Shown here piece after piece: positions 37,821 through 46,739 of a stretch of 64,000 nucleotides of DNA (the first letter of the stretch is position 1; each line of letters begins with the position of its first letter). The DNA is taken from assembly GCF_001758425.2 (NCBI RefSeq), contig NZ_MDSS02000005.1:49306-113305 (forward strand), read 5' to 3'. The notes under the pieces are model-generated. The model was not told the DNA's origin. It searched no databases and worked only from the letters and a program-made list of their open reading frames with translations. This stretch comes from Nesterenkonia sp. PF2B19 (GTDB lineage: Bacteria; Actinomycetota; Actinomycetes; Actinomycetales; Micrococcaceae). A program made the position numbers and the translations under genes.

Positions 37821-38966
37821 TCAGCGGCCGAGATGCCGAGCCAGGGACTCCAGGAAGGCGGTGGTCTCCTCCTCGGTGCCCGCGGTGACCCGCAGGTGGC
37901 CGGGGATGCCGACATCGCGGATGAGGATGCCGTCGTCCAGCAGATGCTGCCACGCGGCCTTCTCGTCCTCGAGCCCGCCGAAGAACACGAAGTTCGCGTC
38001 TGACGGGGCGGGGCTGAGCCCGTACCGCGTCAACGTGTCGACGATGCGGTCACGCTGAGTCTTGATCCGCTCCACATTGGCCATCAGCGCCTCGCTGTGA
38101 TCCAGGGCCGCCTCGGCCGCGGCCTGGGTGATCGCCGACAGGTGGTAGGGCAGGCGCACCAGCCGCAGCGCGTCGGTGACCTCCTCGGCCGCGGCCAGGT
38201 AACCCAGCCTCCCGCCGGCCAGGGCGAAGGCCTTGGACATGGTGCGGGAGACGATGAGCCGTTCACGCCCGGGCAGGAGCTCCAGCGCGGACGGAGTGCC
38301 GCTCTGCCGGAACTCACCGTAGGCCTCGTCGACGACCACCATGGTGCCACCCTCGACGGCGGCATCGTAGGCCGCCTCGACGACGTCGAGCCCCAGCGCC
38401 GTGCCCGTGGGATTGTTCGGCGAGCAGAGGATGACCACGTCAGGCCGGTGCTCTCGGATCTGCCGGGCCACGTCCTCGGCGCCCTGGGTGAAGTCCTCGC
38501 CCCGGGTCCCTGCGATGTACCGGCTATAGGTGCCTCGCGCATAGAGGGGGTACATCGAATAGGTGGGAGGGAAGGCCATCACGGAGCGACCCGGACCGGC
38601 GAAGGCCTGCAGGATGTGCTGCATGATCTCATTGGAGCCGTTGGCCGCCCAGATGTGCTCGGCGGTCAGCCCATGGGCCAGGTACTCGGCGAGCTTCTCC
38701 CGCAGACGGGTGAACTCCCGATCCGGGTATCGATTCAGCGTCTGAGCCGCATGCCTGACTTCCTTGGTGATGGCGTCCACGACATCAGCGGGGACGTCAT
38801 AGGTGGTCTCGTTGACGTTGAGCATGGCCCACACCGGCAGCTGCGGCGCGCCGTAGGGCTCCTGGCCGCGCAGCTCCTCGCGGAGCGGCAGGCGCGCCAG
38901 GCGCTCTGATCTGCTGAGGCCGGCCGTCGACGTGGATCCGCCGACGCCGTTCTGGGGAGGAATCAC
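37821..38966 (-). CDS. hisC: Histidinol-phosphate aminotransferase
   Basis: This 381-residue fold-type I PLP enzyme contains ANGSNEIMQHIL, CSPNNPTGTALG, VVVDEAYGEF, the PLP-Lys motif SRTMSKAFALAGGRLGY, and HLRVTAGTEEE near the end. It heads the hisC-hisB-hisH-priA-sseB cluster; hisD is not adjacent. The GTG at 38966 is used, and the first 20 residues are variable. Confidence 0.94.
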   Translation of the reverse strand: MIPPQNGVGGSTSTAGLSRSERLARLPLREELRGQEPYGAPQLPVWAMLNVNETTYDVPADVVDAITKEVRHAAQTLNRYPDREFTRLREKLAEYLAHGLTAEHIWAANGSNEIMQHILQAFAGPGRSVMAFPPTYSMYPLYARGTYSRYIAGTRGEDFTQGAEDVARQIREHRPDVVILCSPNNPTGTALGLDVVEAAYDAAVEGGTMVVVDEAYGEFRQSGTPSALELLPGRERLIVSRTMSKAFALAGGRLGYLAAAEEVTDALRLVRLPYHLSAITQAAAEAALDHSEALMANVERIKTQRDRIVDTLTRYGLSPAPSDANFVFFGGLEDEKAAWQHLLDDGILIRDVGIPGHLRVTAGTEEETTAFLESLARHLGR

Positions 38967-39155
38967 GCGTCCATCCTACTCATCGGAGCCGTGGCGCTGC
39001 GGCGCCGTCACGGCGCTCCCGTCCCACCGCGTCATCTCTGTCCTGCTCCGACCCGCACTGTCCTGCTCCGACCTGCTCCGTCCCGCTCGGCTCTGATCGC
39101 CCACGGAGCCGCGAGTGATCTCCGCCGGAGCAGAACGCGTCCACCGGGCGCGACC

Positions 39156-39551
39156 TCAGTCCGCCACCGGAACGTACAGCGTCTGCCCGGGATGGATCTC
39201 GGAGCTGGTCAGATCATTGAGCTCAGCGATCTGCGTGATCAGCACCTGGGTGTCCTCCCCGGTACCCAGGCCCGAGGCCACGCTCCAGAGGGTGTCCCCG
39301 GGTGCCACCGTGACTTCGACAGCGGCGACTCCCGGCGCCCCATGGCTGGTGGCCTGCGCCATGTTGACGAAGCTGCCCACCAAGAGCGCCACGCCCACCA
39401 AGGCGGCGACGAGCAGCGTCAGCGCGGGAACCCCGAGGATCACCAGGCGGCCCCGCCGGGTGAGGTTGAGACGTCCTGGTGCACCGGCGGAAGAGGCGAC
39501 GTAGGCCTGTCCGGCCGCGGAGGTGGTGAAGGAGGTGTGCGAGTGACGCAT
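39156..39551 (-). CDS. LysM membrane protein divergent from lexA (YneA/ChiZ-like SOS division inhibitor)
   Basis: The 131-residue protein has a basic N-terminus, one membrane helix (LVILGVPALTLLVAALVGVALLV, about residues 38-62) and a C-terminal LysM domain (VTVAPGDTLWSVASGLGTGED through IHPGQTLYVPVAD). A TM-LysM protein encoded divergently from lexA is the arrangement of Bacillus YneA and mycobacterial Rv2719c/ChiZ, which block or modulate division during the SOS response. LexA boxes in the shared intergenic region support SOS control. The start is the ATG at 39551; longer frames through the SOS boxes are not credible. Confidence 0.85.
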   Translation of the reverse strand: MRHSHTSFTTSAAGQAYVASSAGAPGRLNLTRRGRLVILGVPALTLLVAALVGVALLVGSFVNMAQATSHGAPGVAAVEVTVAPGDTLWSVASGLGTGEDTQVLITQIAELNDLTSSEIHPGQTLYVPVAD

Positions 39552-39594
39552 GGGGAAGGACCTCTCTCGTGCGGGATCTCGTCTCGGCATGGAT

Positions 39595-39610
39595 TCGAAG
39601 ATGTGTTCTA
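39595..39610. promoter_or_regulatory. Putative LexA (SOS) box near the LysM gene
   Basis: TCGAAG-ATGT-GTTCTA matches the actinobacterial LexA consensus TCGAAC-N4-GTTCGA at 10 of 12 defined positions and lies 44 bases before the LysM start. Another half-site, GTTCGA at 39625-39630 with a weak left arm, is close by. Confidence 0.7.
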
Positions 39611-39699
39611 TTTCTAGCACAGATGTTCGACCGGGCACCAGACATGCGTTCGAATATGCTGGTCTCGGCCGTCCGGATCCCGTAGCCTGAGACACATGT

Positions 39700-39715
39700 T
39701 CGAACCGAGTTTCGG
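39700..39715. promoter_or_regulatory. Putative LexA (SOS) box near lexA
   Basis: TCGAAC-CGAG-TTTCGG matches TCGAAC-N4-GTTCGA at 10 of 12 positions, 101 bases before the lexA start. Further GTTCGA half-sites occur at 39648-39653 and 39723-39728, so the region of about 265 bases contains several overlapping sites and probably controls both divergent genes, including lexA autoregulation. Confidence 0.65.
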
Positions 39716-39816
39716 ATGCGATGTTCGACCGGATGTCCATGCAGGAGATTCCACCAGGACCCTCTGACATGACGAGCGGACGACGGGACCAGACCCTGCG
39801 GAGAGAGGCGTGAGAG

Positions 39817-40599
39817 ATGGCCGTGGACAAGCGACCAGCCGAGGATTCCCAGCCGACGGAGACACCGGGGGACGCCGCGCCCCGGCTCACCGACCGGCAG
39901 CGCGGCATCGTCGACGTCATCCAGGAGGCCCTCGCAGAGCGTGGATACCCCCCGTCGATGCGTGAGATCGGCGACGCCTGCGGGCTCGCCTCGCTGTCCT
40001 CTGTGACGCATCAGCTCGCCCGCCTGCAGCAGATGGGCTACCTGCGTCGGGTGCCCGGCAAGCCGCGCGCCATGGAAGTCATCCGTGATTCCTCAGGCGG
40101 CCTCATCGCTGCGGACGTCCCGGACGAGCCGGCGTTCCCTCCCCCGAGCTCTTCCCCGGCACGTCAGGCCTCCGATGACGGTGCGGTCGTCGATCTCGAC
40201 GCCTACCGCGAGCAGACGGACAGCCGGACGACCGACATTCCGGTGGTCGGTCGCATCGCTGCAGGTGGTCCCATCCTGGCCGAGCAGCAGGTCGAGGACG
40301 TCATGCCGCTGCCTCGCCAGCTCACCGGCGAAGGTGAGCTGTTCATGCTCCAGGTACGCGGCGACTCGATGATCGAGGCCGGCATCTTCGAGGACGACTG
40401 GGTGGTGGTGCGTCGCCAGCACACGGCCGAGAACGGAGACATCGTCGCCGCCCTGCTCGATGATGAGGCGACCGTGAAGACTCTCCGGCGGCGCGACGGG
40501 CATCAGTGGCTGCTCCCGCAGAACCGCAGCTATGAGCCGATCCTCGGGGATCAGGCCACCATCATGGGCAAGGTCGTCACCGTACTGCGGAGCCTCTGA
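39817..40599 (+). CDS. lexA: SOS repressor LexA
   Basis: The 260-residue repressor-protease has a wHTH ([44 protein letters not shown]), a linker, and the S24 autoprotease domain. The self-cleavage Ala-Gly bond lies in GRIAAGGPI, with Ser in [11 protein letters not shown] and the catalytic Lys in [10 protein letters not shown]. RecA filaments formed by the protein encoded at 50300-51349 would trigger cleavage. Confidence 0.97.
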   Translation: MAVDKRPAEDSQPTETPGDAAPRLTDRQRGIVDVIQEALAERGYPPSMREIGDACGLASLSSVTHQLARLQQMGYLRRVPGKPRAMEVIRDSSGGLIAADVPDEPAFPPPSSSPARQASDDGAVVDLDAYREQTDSRTTDIPVVGRIAAGGPILAEQQVEDVMPLPRQLTGEGELFMLQVRGDSMIEAGIFEDDWVVVRRQHTAENGDIVAALLDDEATVKTLRRRDGHQWLLPQNRSYEPILGDQATIMGKVVTVLRSL

Positions 40600-40671
40600 G
40601 CCACGCAGCCTCGAGACCAGGCACCCTCACGGCCCCCAGCGCCGCCCGGAGACCATCCGGCAGGCCCGCAC

Positions 40672-40713
40672 AGAAGGAGGGGCGCCGACCGCACGGTCGG
40701 CGCCCCTCCTTCT
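40672..40713. terminator. Strong bidirectional terminator between lexA and dinG
   Basis: A perfect inverted repeat of 20 bases per arm (beginning AGAAGGAGGGGCG) has only CA between the arms. It separates convergent genes and is flanked by T-rich bases on the lexA side. Confidence 0.9.
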
Positions 40714-40740
40714 GTGCCCTTCTGCGCACGAGGACGCCAG

Positions 40741-42789
40741 TCAGGCGCTCGGATCGAGCCCCTGGCCGGCGAGCCGCCGCAGTGCCCCTCGCGCGACGTC
40801 TCCGTCGACAGTGGGCCAGAACTCCGGCATGGACTTCTTCAGGAAGCCGCCGTACCGTGCGGTGGCCAGGCGAGAGTCCAGGATCGCCAGCACGCCCCGG
40901 TCCTCGGCGCTGCGGATCAGTCGCCCAGCCCCCTGAGCCAGCCGGGTGGCGGCGTGCGTGGCCGCGACCTGCATGAAGCCGTTTCCACCGTTGCGCGCCA
41001 CTTCCTGGGTGCGGGCGCTCATCAGCGGATCGTCGGGTCGGGGGAACGGGATGCGGTCGATCGCCACCAGTCGGCACGATCGGCCCGGGACGTCCACCCC
41101 CTGCCAGAGGCTCATCGTCCCGAACAGACAGGACTCTTCGTCCTCGGCGAACTGGCGGACCAGGGCCGACATGGTGGCGTCACCCTGACACAGAATCGGC
41201 ACCTCCAGGCGTTCCCGCAGCTCCTCGGCGGCCTCTTCAGCGGCGCGGCGCGAGGAGAACAGGGCCAGCGTCGCGCCCCGTGACGCCTCGATGAGCCCGG
41301 CGAGCTCGTCCCGCTGCCGATCAGCGGTCTTCAAGGACGGCGCGGGGAGGTCCTTGGCCACATAGAGCACGCCCTGCTTCGGGTAGTCGAAAGGGCTGCC
41401 GACGTCGATGGCGTCCCAGGCGGGGGCATTCTCCCCGCCCAGCCCGAGTGACCCCGCCACCGGGTCGAAGCTGTCGCCGATGGTCAGCGTGGCGGAGGTG
41501 AGCACCACCGTGCGCTCTCCGAAGAGGCCCTCCCGCAGGCGACCCGCCACCGACGTCGGTGCGACGTTCAGGATCGGCGGCTCCGTGATGTCTGCCTCGC
41601 GGTATCCCACGCCCGGGCTGAAGCTGCCCGGGCGGGTCAGCCAGATGACGTCCGGCGTCTCCCGGGAGTTCAGCATGCGCTCAGCGGTCTCCTGCACCGC
41701 CTGGACCCGTGCCCGTGCGGTGGAGCGTCCGGTGTCGGCCTCGGCCTCGCCGGACGGCTTGCTGTCAGACAGCGCGGTGCGGGCGGCGTTGCGGGTGATC
41801 TCCAACGCCTGGCTCTGCTGGGCGTCCAGGCCGCGTGCCAGCAGCCCCGACTCCTTGCCGTGGAAGGCAGCGTCGACGGCGATGGCCGCCGCCTGCAGGT
41901 CCTCGCCGCTGAGCGCGGTGTGACGCCGCAGCGTGGCCGCGGCCGTCTGGATCATCTGGACGGAGAGCTGTGCTGTGACCGCCGAGGTGACGCGATCAGC
42001 CAGCTCATGGGCCTCATCGATGATCACCGCGTCGTGCTCGGGCAGCACCTGCAGCCCCTCGAAGGCGTCGATGGCCAGCATGGCGTGGTTGGTGACCACG
42101 ATGTCGGCCTCCTGAGCCTGCTCCCGCGCAAGCTCGGAGAAGCACTCAGCCGCCATGGGGCACTTCCGCGGACCGATGCAGTCGACGGCATTGACGGAGA
42201 CCTGACGCCACGCCTTGTCCGAGACGCCCTCAGGCAGGTCATCTCGGTCTCCCGTGGAGGTCTCTTCGGCCCATTCGCGCAGCCGCACGATCTCACGCCC
42301 CAGCCGTGAACCCGGTTCCGGCACGGAGTCCACGGCAGGCTCGTCGCCGAAGGAGAAGAGCGCCTGCTCGTCGTCCTGGTCGGGGAACCCGCCGTCCAGC
42401 TTGTGCCGGCACAGGTAGTTCGCCCGTCCCTTGACCAGGGCGATGGAGACCTCCTCCTCCAGCTCCTCCCCCAGATGGTCCAACAGTCGGGGCAGATCAC
42501 GGCCCATGATCTGTGCCTGCAGCGCCAACGTCGCGGTGGAGATCAGCACCGGACGGTCCGCCTCCAACGCGTGCACCACAGCGGGCACCAGGTAGGCCAG
42601 CGACTTGCCGGTCCCGGTGCCCGCCTGCACGAGCAGGTGACGACGCCGGCGCAGGGCGTGGCTCACGTGCCGCGCCATGTCCATCTGCCCTTCGCGGTGC
42701 ACGCCGCCCATCGCGGAGACCACATGATCCAGCAGCTCCGTGGAGCGCAGGTGCCCGGTGGACTGTGTCGTCGGCGCCTCCGGACTCAC
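40741..42789 (-). CDS. dinG: DinG/XPD-type ATP-dependent DNA helicase
   Basis: The 682-residue superfamily 2 helicase has Walker A QAGTGTGKSLAYLVP, DEAH (VIIDEAHELADRV), and C-terminal motif VI (QGAGRLIRSAEDRG). Cysteines at LCRHKL and DCIGPRKCPMAAECF (four in all) fit the XPD/DinG 4Fe-4S cluster. It unwinds 5'-3' and probably serves repair; the close lexA fits, but no SOS box is seen at its operon. The GTG overlaps the hflX stop (GTGA). Confidence 0.92.
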   Translation of the reverse strand: MSPEAPTTQSTGHLRSTELLDHVVSAMGGVHREGQMDMARHVSHALRRRRHLLVQAGTGTGKSLAYLVPAVVHALEADRPVLISTATLALQAQIMGRDLPRLLDHLGEELEEEVSIALVKGRANYLCRHKLDGGFPDQDDEQALFSFGDEPAVDSVPEPGSRLGREIVRLREWAEETSTGDRDDLPEGVSDKAWRQVSVNAVDCIGPRKCPMAAECFSELAREQAQEADIVVTNHAMLAIDAFEGLQVLPEHDAVIIDEAHELADRVTSAVTAQLSVQMIQTAAATLRRHTALSGEDLQAAAIAVDAAFHGKESGLLARGLDAQQSQALEITRNAARTALSDSKPSGEAEADTGRSTARARVQAVQETAERMLNSRETPDVIWLTRPGSFSPGVGYREADITEPPILNVAPTSVAGRLREGLFGERTVVLTSATLTIGDSFDPVAGSLGLGGENAPAWDAIDVGSPFDYPKQGVLYVAKDLPAPSLKTADRQRDELAGLIEASRGATLALFSSRRAAEEAAEELRERLEVPILCQGDATMSALVRQFAEDEESCLFGTMSLWQGVDVPGRSCRLVAIDRIPFPRPDDPLMSARTQEVARNGGNGFMQVAATHAATRLAQGAGRLIRSAEDRGVLAILDSRLATARYGGFLKKSMPEFWPTVDGDVARGALRRLAGQGLDPSA

Positions 42790-44498
42790 GCGGCGCCCGG
42801 CTCGTCGGTCGCCGCGGAGGCACCGCCGATGACATGCTCCTGCAGCTCCGCGGCGAGGCTCGGGCGCACCTTCACGCTCATGCGCGTGCCCTCAGCCAGG
42901 TACTCGGTGCTCAGAATCTCCGCATCCGCCTCATGCAGTCGAGAGACCACGTCTCCTGCTGCATACGGCACCAGCAGCTCCAGGGACACGTCCGGCCGCG
43001 GGATCGACTCACTGATCAGCTGCCGCAGCTCATCGATGCCCTGACCCGTGTGGGCCGAGACCAGCACGGTCCGCGGCTCGCGCCGTCGGATGCGGTCGAC
43101 GACGACGTCGTCAGCCATGTCTGCCTTGTTCAGCACGATGATCTCGGGGACCTCGTGGGCGTCCACCTCGGCAAGCACGGTGCGCACCGCGCTGATCTGG
43201 CTCTCCGGCTCAGGATGCGAGGCATCGACCACGTGGAGGATCAGGTCGGCGTCGGCGACCTCCTCCAGCGTGGAGCGAAACGCCTCCACCAGCTGAGTGG
43301 GCAGCTGACGCACGAACCCGACCGTGTCCGAGAGCGTGTAGCCGATGCCGTCCGGCGTCACGGCCTTGCGGGTGGTGGGGTCCAGGGTGGCGAACAGGGC
43401 GTTCTCCACCATCACGCCGGCATCGGTGAGCCGGTTCAGCAGGGACGACTTGCCGGCGTTGGTGTAGCCGGCGATCGCCACCGACGGCACGGCATGCCGC
43501 TTCCGATTGGCGCGCTTCGCCTCACGGGCCGGCTTCATGCCAGCGATCTGTTTGCGCAGCTTGGCCATGCGCGTGTTGATGCGGCGCCGGTCCAGCTCGA
43601 TCTTGGTCTCACCGGGTCCGCGAGAGCCCATGCCGGCCCCGGCGCCGCCGACCTGACCACCGGCCTGCCGGGACATCGACTCGCCCCAGCCGCGGAGACG
43701 CGGCAGGAGGTATTCCAGCTGGGCGAGCTCCACCTGCGCCTTGCCCTCCCGAGACTCGGCATGCTGGGCGAAGATGTCCAGGATCAGGCCGGTGCGGTCG
43801 ATGACCTTGACCTTGACGATGTCCTCGAGGCCACGACGCTGCGAGGGGGCGAGCTCGGAGTCGACGACGACGGTGTCCGCGCCCAGTTCGGCGACGGCCT
43901 GACGGATCTCCTCTGCCTTGCCGGAGCCGAAGAATGTCCCCGGGTCCGGGGTGGAGCGGCGCTGGACGAAGCCGTCCAGGACGGTGGAACCGGCGGTCTC
44001 CGCCAGTGCGGCGAGCTCCCGCAGCGAGTGTTCCGCCTCGGCGATGGGGCCCTCAGTCCACAGTCCTGCCAGCACGACGCGTTCGAGGCGCAGCTGGCGA
44101 TACTCGACCTCAGTGACGTCTTCGAGCTCCGTCGAGAGACCCTCGACGCGGCGCAGCGACCGGCGCTCGAGCAGGTCGAACTGGTCGCCGTCGGCCTCGG
44201 TGTGCTCGGTCCTCAGATCGGAGAGCTCACGGGCCTGTTCCTCCAGCACGGAGCGGCGGCGCCGCTCCGCATCCTGGTCCTCGCGTCGATGCCCAGGGTC
44301 GGCGACGAAGCGGGTCCGCCCCGAGCGGGCGACCGTCTCGGCGCGTGCCTGGTCGGCGGCCAGGATCCGTTCGATGGTGGCGTCCACGGATGCCTGGTCC
44401 CCGCTCTCGGCCGCCGAGCCGGAGCCCGCCTGGTCCTGGGGCTGCAGGTCCTCGTCGCCCGTGCTGGGTGTGATGCTGTCATGGTGCGTGTTCGTCAT
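42786..44498 (-). CDS. hflX: GTPase HflX
   Basis: The 570-residue GTPase splits or rescues ribosomes under stress. The N-terminal domain has ELGADTVVVDSELAPSQRRGLEDI and a helical region with YLLPRLRGWGESMSRQAGG and GSRGPGETKIELDRRRI. G-domain motifs are GYTNAGKSSLLNRL, DTVGFVRQLP and LNKADM. An N-terminal extension of about 110 acidic residues is longer than in E. coli. The ATG at 44498 follows GAGGAG. Confidence 0.95.
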   Translation of the reverse strand: MTNTHHDSITPSTGDEDLQPQDQAGSGSAAESGDQASVDATIERILAADQARAETVARSGRTRFVADPGHRREDQDAERRRRSVLEEQARELSDLRTEHTEADGDQFDLLERRSLRRVEGLSTELEDVTEVEYRQLRLERVVLAGLWTEGPIAEAEHSLRELAALAETAGSTVLDGFVQRRSTPDPGTFFGSGKAEEIRQAVAELGADTVVVDSELAPSQRRGLEDIVKVKVIDRTGLILDIFAQHAESREGKAQVELAQLEYLLPRLRGWGESMSRQAGGQVGGAGAGMGSRGPGETKIELDRRRINTRMAKLRKQIAGMKPAREAKRANRKRHAVPSVAIAGYTNAGKSSLLNRLTDAGVMVENALFATLDPTTRKAVTPDGIGYTLSDTVGFVRQLPTQLVEAFRSTLEEVADADLILHVVDASHPEPESQISAVRTVLAEVDAHEVPEIIVLNKADMADDVVVDRIRRREPRTVLVSAHTGQGIDELRQLISESIPRPDVSLELLVPYAAGDVVSRLHEADAEILSTEYLAEGTRMSVKVRPSLAAELQEHVIGGASAATDEPGAA

Positions 44499-45026
44499 AG
44501 TCTCCTCAAGGGGATCGCCGGTCAGCGGCGGATCCCGCGATGCCGGATCTCGGCTCCGGCGCACCCTCGTCAGAGGGTCCTTCCATCCTACGGCGCGGCC
44601 GTGCAGGGGCACTAGCGACCAGTGCCATCTGTGGACGACGAGGCCCTGGTCGCTTCGCAGGGCAGCCGTCGTCGTGGAGGCGTCTCAGTGGAAGGGTCGC
44701 CCGGACCGGGCCGCCCGGCGGGTTCGCCTGCGGCGGGCCGACCACGGGGACGGCTGGTGGGGCGCGGATTCGAGAGGTGGTGGTCCCGGGCCGTCGCGAC
44801 GGAGCTCGCCGAGGGGCCGGGCGGATGATCATGCTGGCGGATGGTCGCGGGCTGGGCCGACTGTCCGCGTCAGCGCAGAGTGCCGGGTCGTCCGCGTGCT
44901 CGACCGTGGGCGGCCAGGCCGCCTCTCACGGGAGCATCAGAGGTAGATAATCCACATGGTGCTCCATTCTACGGGTTCTGACGGTGGACAGCGAATCCTG
45001 GACCGTGCAGGAGATAGCATCGACGG
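44499..45026. other. Gap of 528 bases between hflX and the methyltransferase gene
   Basis: No ORF here shows family resemblance or a credible start. It holds the hflX promoter and leader (minus) and the promoter of the methyltransferase (plus): TAGCAT at 45015-45020 lies seven bases before the GTG at 45027. A GATAAT at 44946-44951 is another possible -10. A short plus-strand frame at 44622-44828 is Gly/Arg-rich and is not called. Confidence 0.5.
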
Positions 45027-45650
45027 GTGAGCTCACAGCACTACTTCTCCTCCACACCCTCGGGCCCCCTGAAGCGGCGCGAGATCGACGTCGATCTGGC
45101 AGGCCGTGCCGTCTCGGTGGTCACCGCCGGCGGCATCTTCTCTCCCGAGGGCATCGACAAGGGCACCGCCGTACTGCTCAAGCACGTCCCGGACCCTGCT
45201 CCCGCAGGGCATCTGCTGGACATCGGCTGCGGGTGGGGGCCGATCGCCCTGACGATGGCGCTCCGCTCGCCGGAGGCGGCCGTCTGGGCTGTGGACGTCA
45301 ACGAGCGGGCCCGTGAGCTGTGCGCGGAGAACGCGCGGCGGCTCGGGCTGGACAACGTGGAGGTCCTCTCCCCTGACCAGGTGCCCGCGGGCGTCCGGTT
45401 CGACACCATCTGGTCCAATCCCCCGATCAGGGTGGGCAAGGCCGTGCTGCACGAACTGCTGGAGCTGTGGCTTCCCCGGCTGGCCGATGATGCCGAAGCC
45501 TGGCTGGTCGTGCAGAAGAACCTCGGCGCCGATTCGCTGCTGACCTGGATCCGTTCGATGCTGGCCGCCGTGGGCGACGACTTCGACGCGGACCGGCCAG
45601 AGACGGACAAGGGGTTCCGCCTCCTGCGGGTGACGCGAACCGGCGGCTGA
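45027..45650 (+). CDS. RsmC/RlmG-like class I SAM-dependent methyltransferase
   Basis: The 207-residue protein contains the SAM motif HLLDIGCGWGPIALTMAL and the catalytic SNPPIRVGK motif, the N-P-P form found in rRNA guanine-N2 methyltransferases RsmC and RlmG. Only one Rossmann domain is present, as usual for the actinobacterial members, so the exact target nucleotide is uncertain. The start GTG directly follows a TAGCAT -10 with no ribosome binding site, suggesting a leaderless mRNA. Confidence 0.85.
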   Translation: MSSQHYFSSTPSGPLKRREIDVDLAGRAVSVVTAGGIFSPEGIDKGTAVLLKHVPDPAPAGHLLDIGCGWGPIALTMALRSPEAAVWAVDVNERARELCAENARRLGLDNVEVLSPDQVPAGVRFDTIWSNPPIRVGKAVLHELLELWLPRLADDAEAWLVVQKNLGADSLLTWIRSMLAAVGDDFDADRPETDKGFRLLRVTRTGG

Positions 45651-45704
45651 GCCTTCCCGTGAGCGCTCATCCTTCTCGCTCCCCCGCGTCCCGAGTCCGC
45701 ACGA

Positions 45705-46654
45705 TCAGATGATGGTGCCGCGGTAGACGTTCTCTGCCGGGCCCGAGAGCTCCACGTCCTCCGCCCCGTCGGCACGGGAGAGGAAGCGCACACGCAGCTG
45801 CCCTCCGGGGACCTGGACGGTCCAGGTGTCGACGCCGTCCTCGGCCGCCCAGACCCGCACGGCGGCGGCCGCCGCACATGCACCGGTGCCGCAGGACAGC
45901 GTCTCTCCCACGCCGCGCTCGTGGACGCGCAGGCGGACCTGTCCCTCGCCGTCGACGACGAGAGGATCGGCCGGCACTACGAACTCCACATTGGTCCCGT
46001 CCGGCGGCACCGGGTCCACCTGGGGCGCCTGGTTCAGGTCCAGGTCCTCGAGCGCCTGCTCCGCGGACAGTGCGACGACCGTGTGCGGGTTGCCCATCGA
46101 GATGCTCAGCGCGGGCCGCGGGTCGGTGAGCCCCTGGGCGATGACCAACGAGTCGGAGGCGTTGGAGCTGGCGAGTTCGGGATCCAGGAAAGACCAGATG
46201 CCCATCCGATGGCATAGCCCTCCGGGACACGTCGTACGGTCCGCGCTCCGGCCCGCGTCACCACCGGCAGCTGCTCCTCCTCCTCGAGCTGGACGAGGTC
46301 CTCGGAGACCAGGAAATGAGCGAACGCCCGCACACCGTTGCCGCACATCTCGGCCACTGTGCCGTCGGCATTCCAGTAGTCCATGAACCACAGGTCCTCG
46401 CCGCCATGCGCCGAGAGGTCTTCATCAGCGGCAGCGATGTCGCGCGCCTCCGCGACGTGCCGGACCGGGACGGCGCGGATGAGCCCGTCGCCGCCGACGC
46501 CCAGGTGCCGGTCGCACAGGGCCTTCACCACCTCGGGTGTGATGTGCCGCGTGCCGTCGGGGTCCGCGAACATCACGAAGTCGTTGCCTGTGGCGTGGGC
46601 CTTGGTGAAGGGGGCGCCACGCAGCGCGTCGAGGGCGGAGAGGTGGTGGGCCAC
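45705..46654 (-). CDS. dapF: Diaminopimelate epimerase, frame broken by one missing base
   Basis: Joined, the two frames give about 316 residues. The first part has FTKAHATGNDFVMFADPDG, RHLGVGGDGLI and the active-site Cys in AEMCGNGVRAFAHFL. It leaves frame after RVPEGYAIG. The next frame continues MGIWSFLDPELASSNASD, then ISMGNPHTVVALS and the second active-site Cys in SCGTGACAAAAAVRVWA. One base is missing near 46205-46210. DapF interconverts LL- and meso-diaminopimelate for peptidoglycan and lysine, so a real null is unlikely. The GTG at 46654 has AGGAAGG upstream. Confidence 0.9.
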
Positions 46655-46677
46655 AGGGGCTGCCTTCCTGAAGGGGT

Positions 46678-46688
46678 GGGGGGGGGGG
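46678..46688. repeat. G11 homopolymer in the dapF leader
   Basis: Eleven G residues in a row lie 24 bases before the dapF GTG (C11 on the coding strand). It is the longest homopolymer I noticed in the window. Its true length is doubtful given the deletion errors elsewhere. Confidence 0.7.
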
Positions 46689-46702
46689 TGAGATGCGGCG
46701 GG

Positions 46703-46738
46703 TGCGCTGCAGGCTGCAACTGCGCTGCAGGCTACAAC
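46703..46738. repeat. 18-bp tandem duplication between miaA and dapF
   Basis: TGCGCTGCAGGCTGCAAC is followed immediately by a copy differing at one base (46721-46738). The second copy ends one base before the last base of the miaA stop codon. Each copy contains the palindrome CTGCAG and could pair as a hairpin. Confidence 0.75.
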
Positions 46739-46739
46739 G

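Noticed and set aside
44540..44950. A 136-codon plus-strand ORF in the hflX upstream gap
   Set aside because: It is Gly/Arg/Ser-rich, has no ribosome binding site or motif, and reads like non-coding GC-rich DNA.
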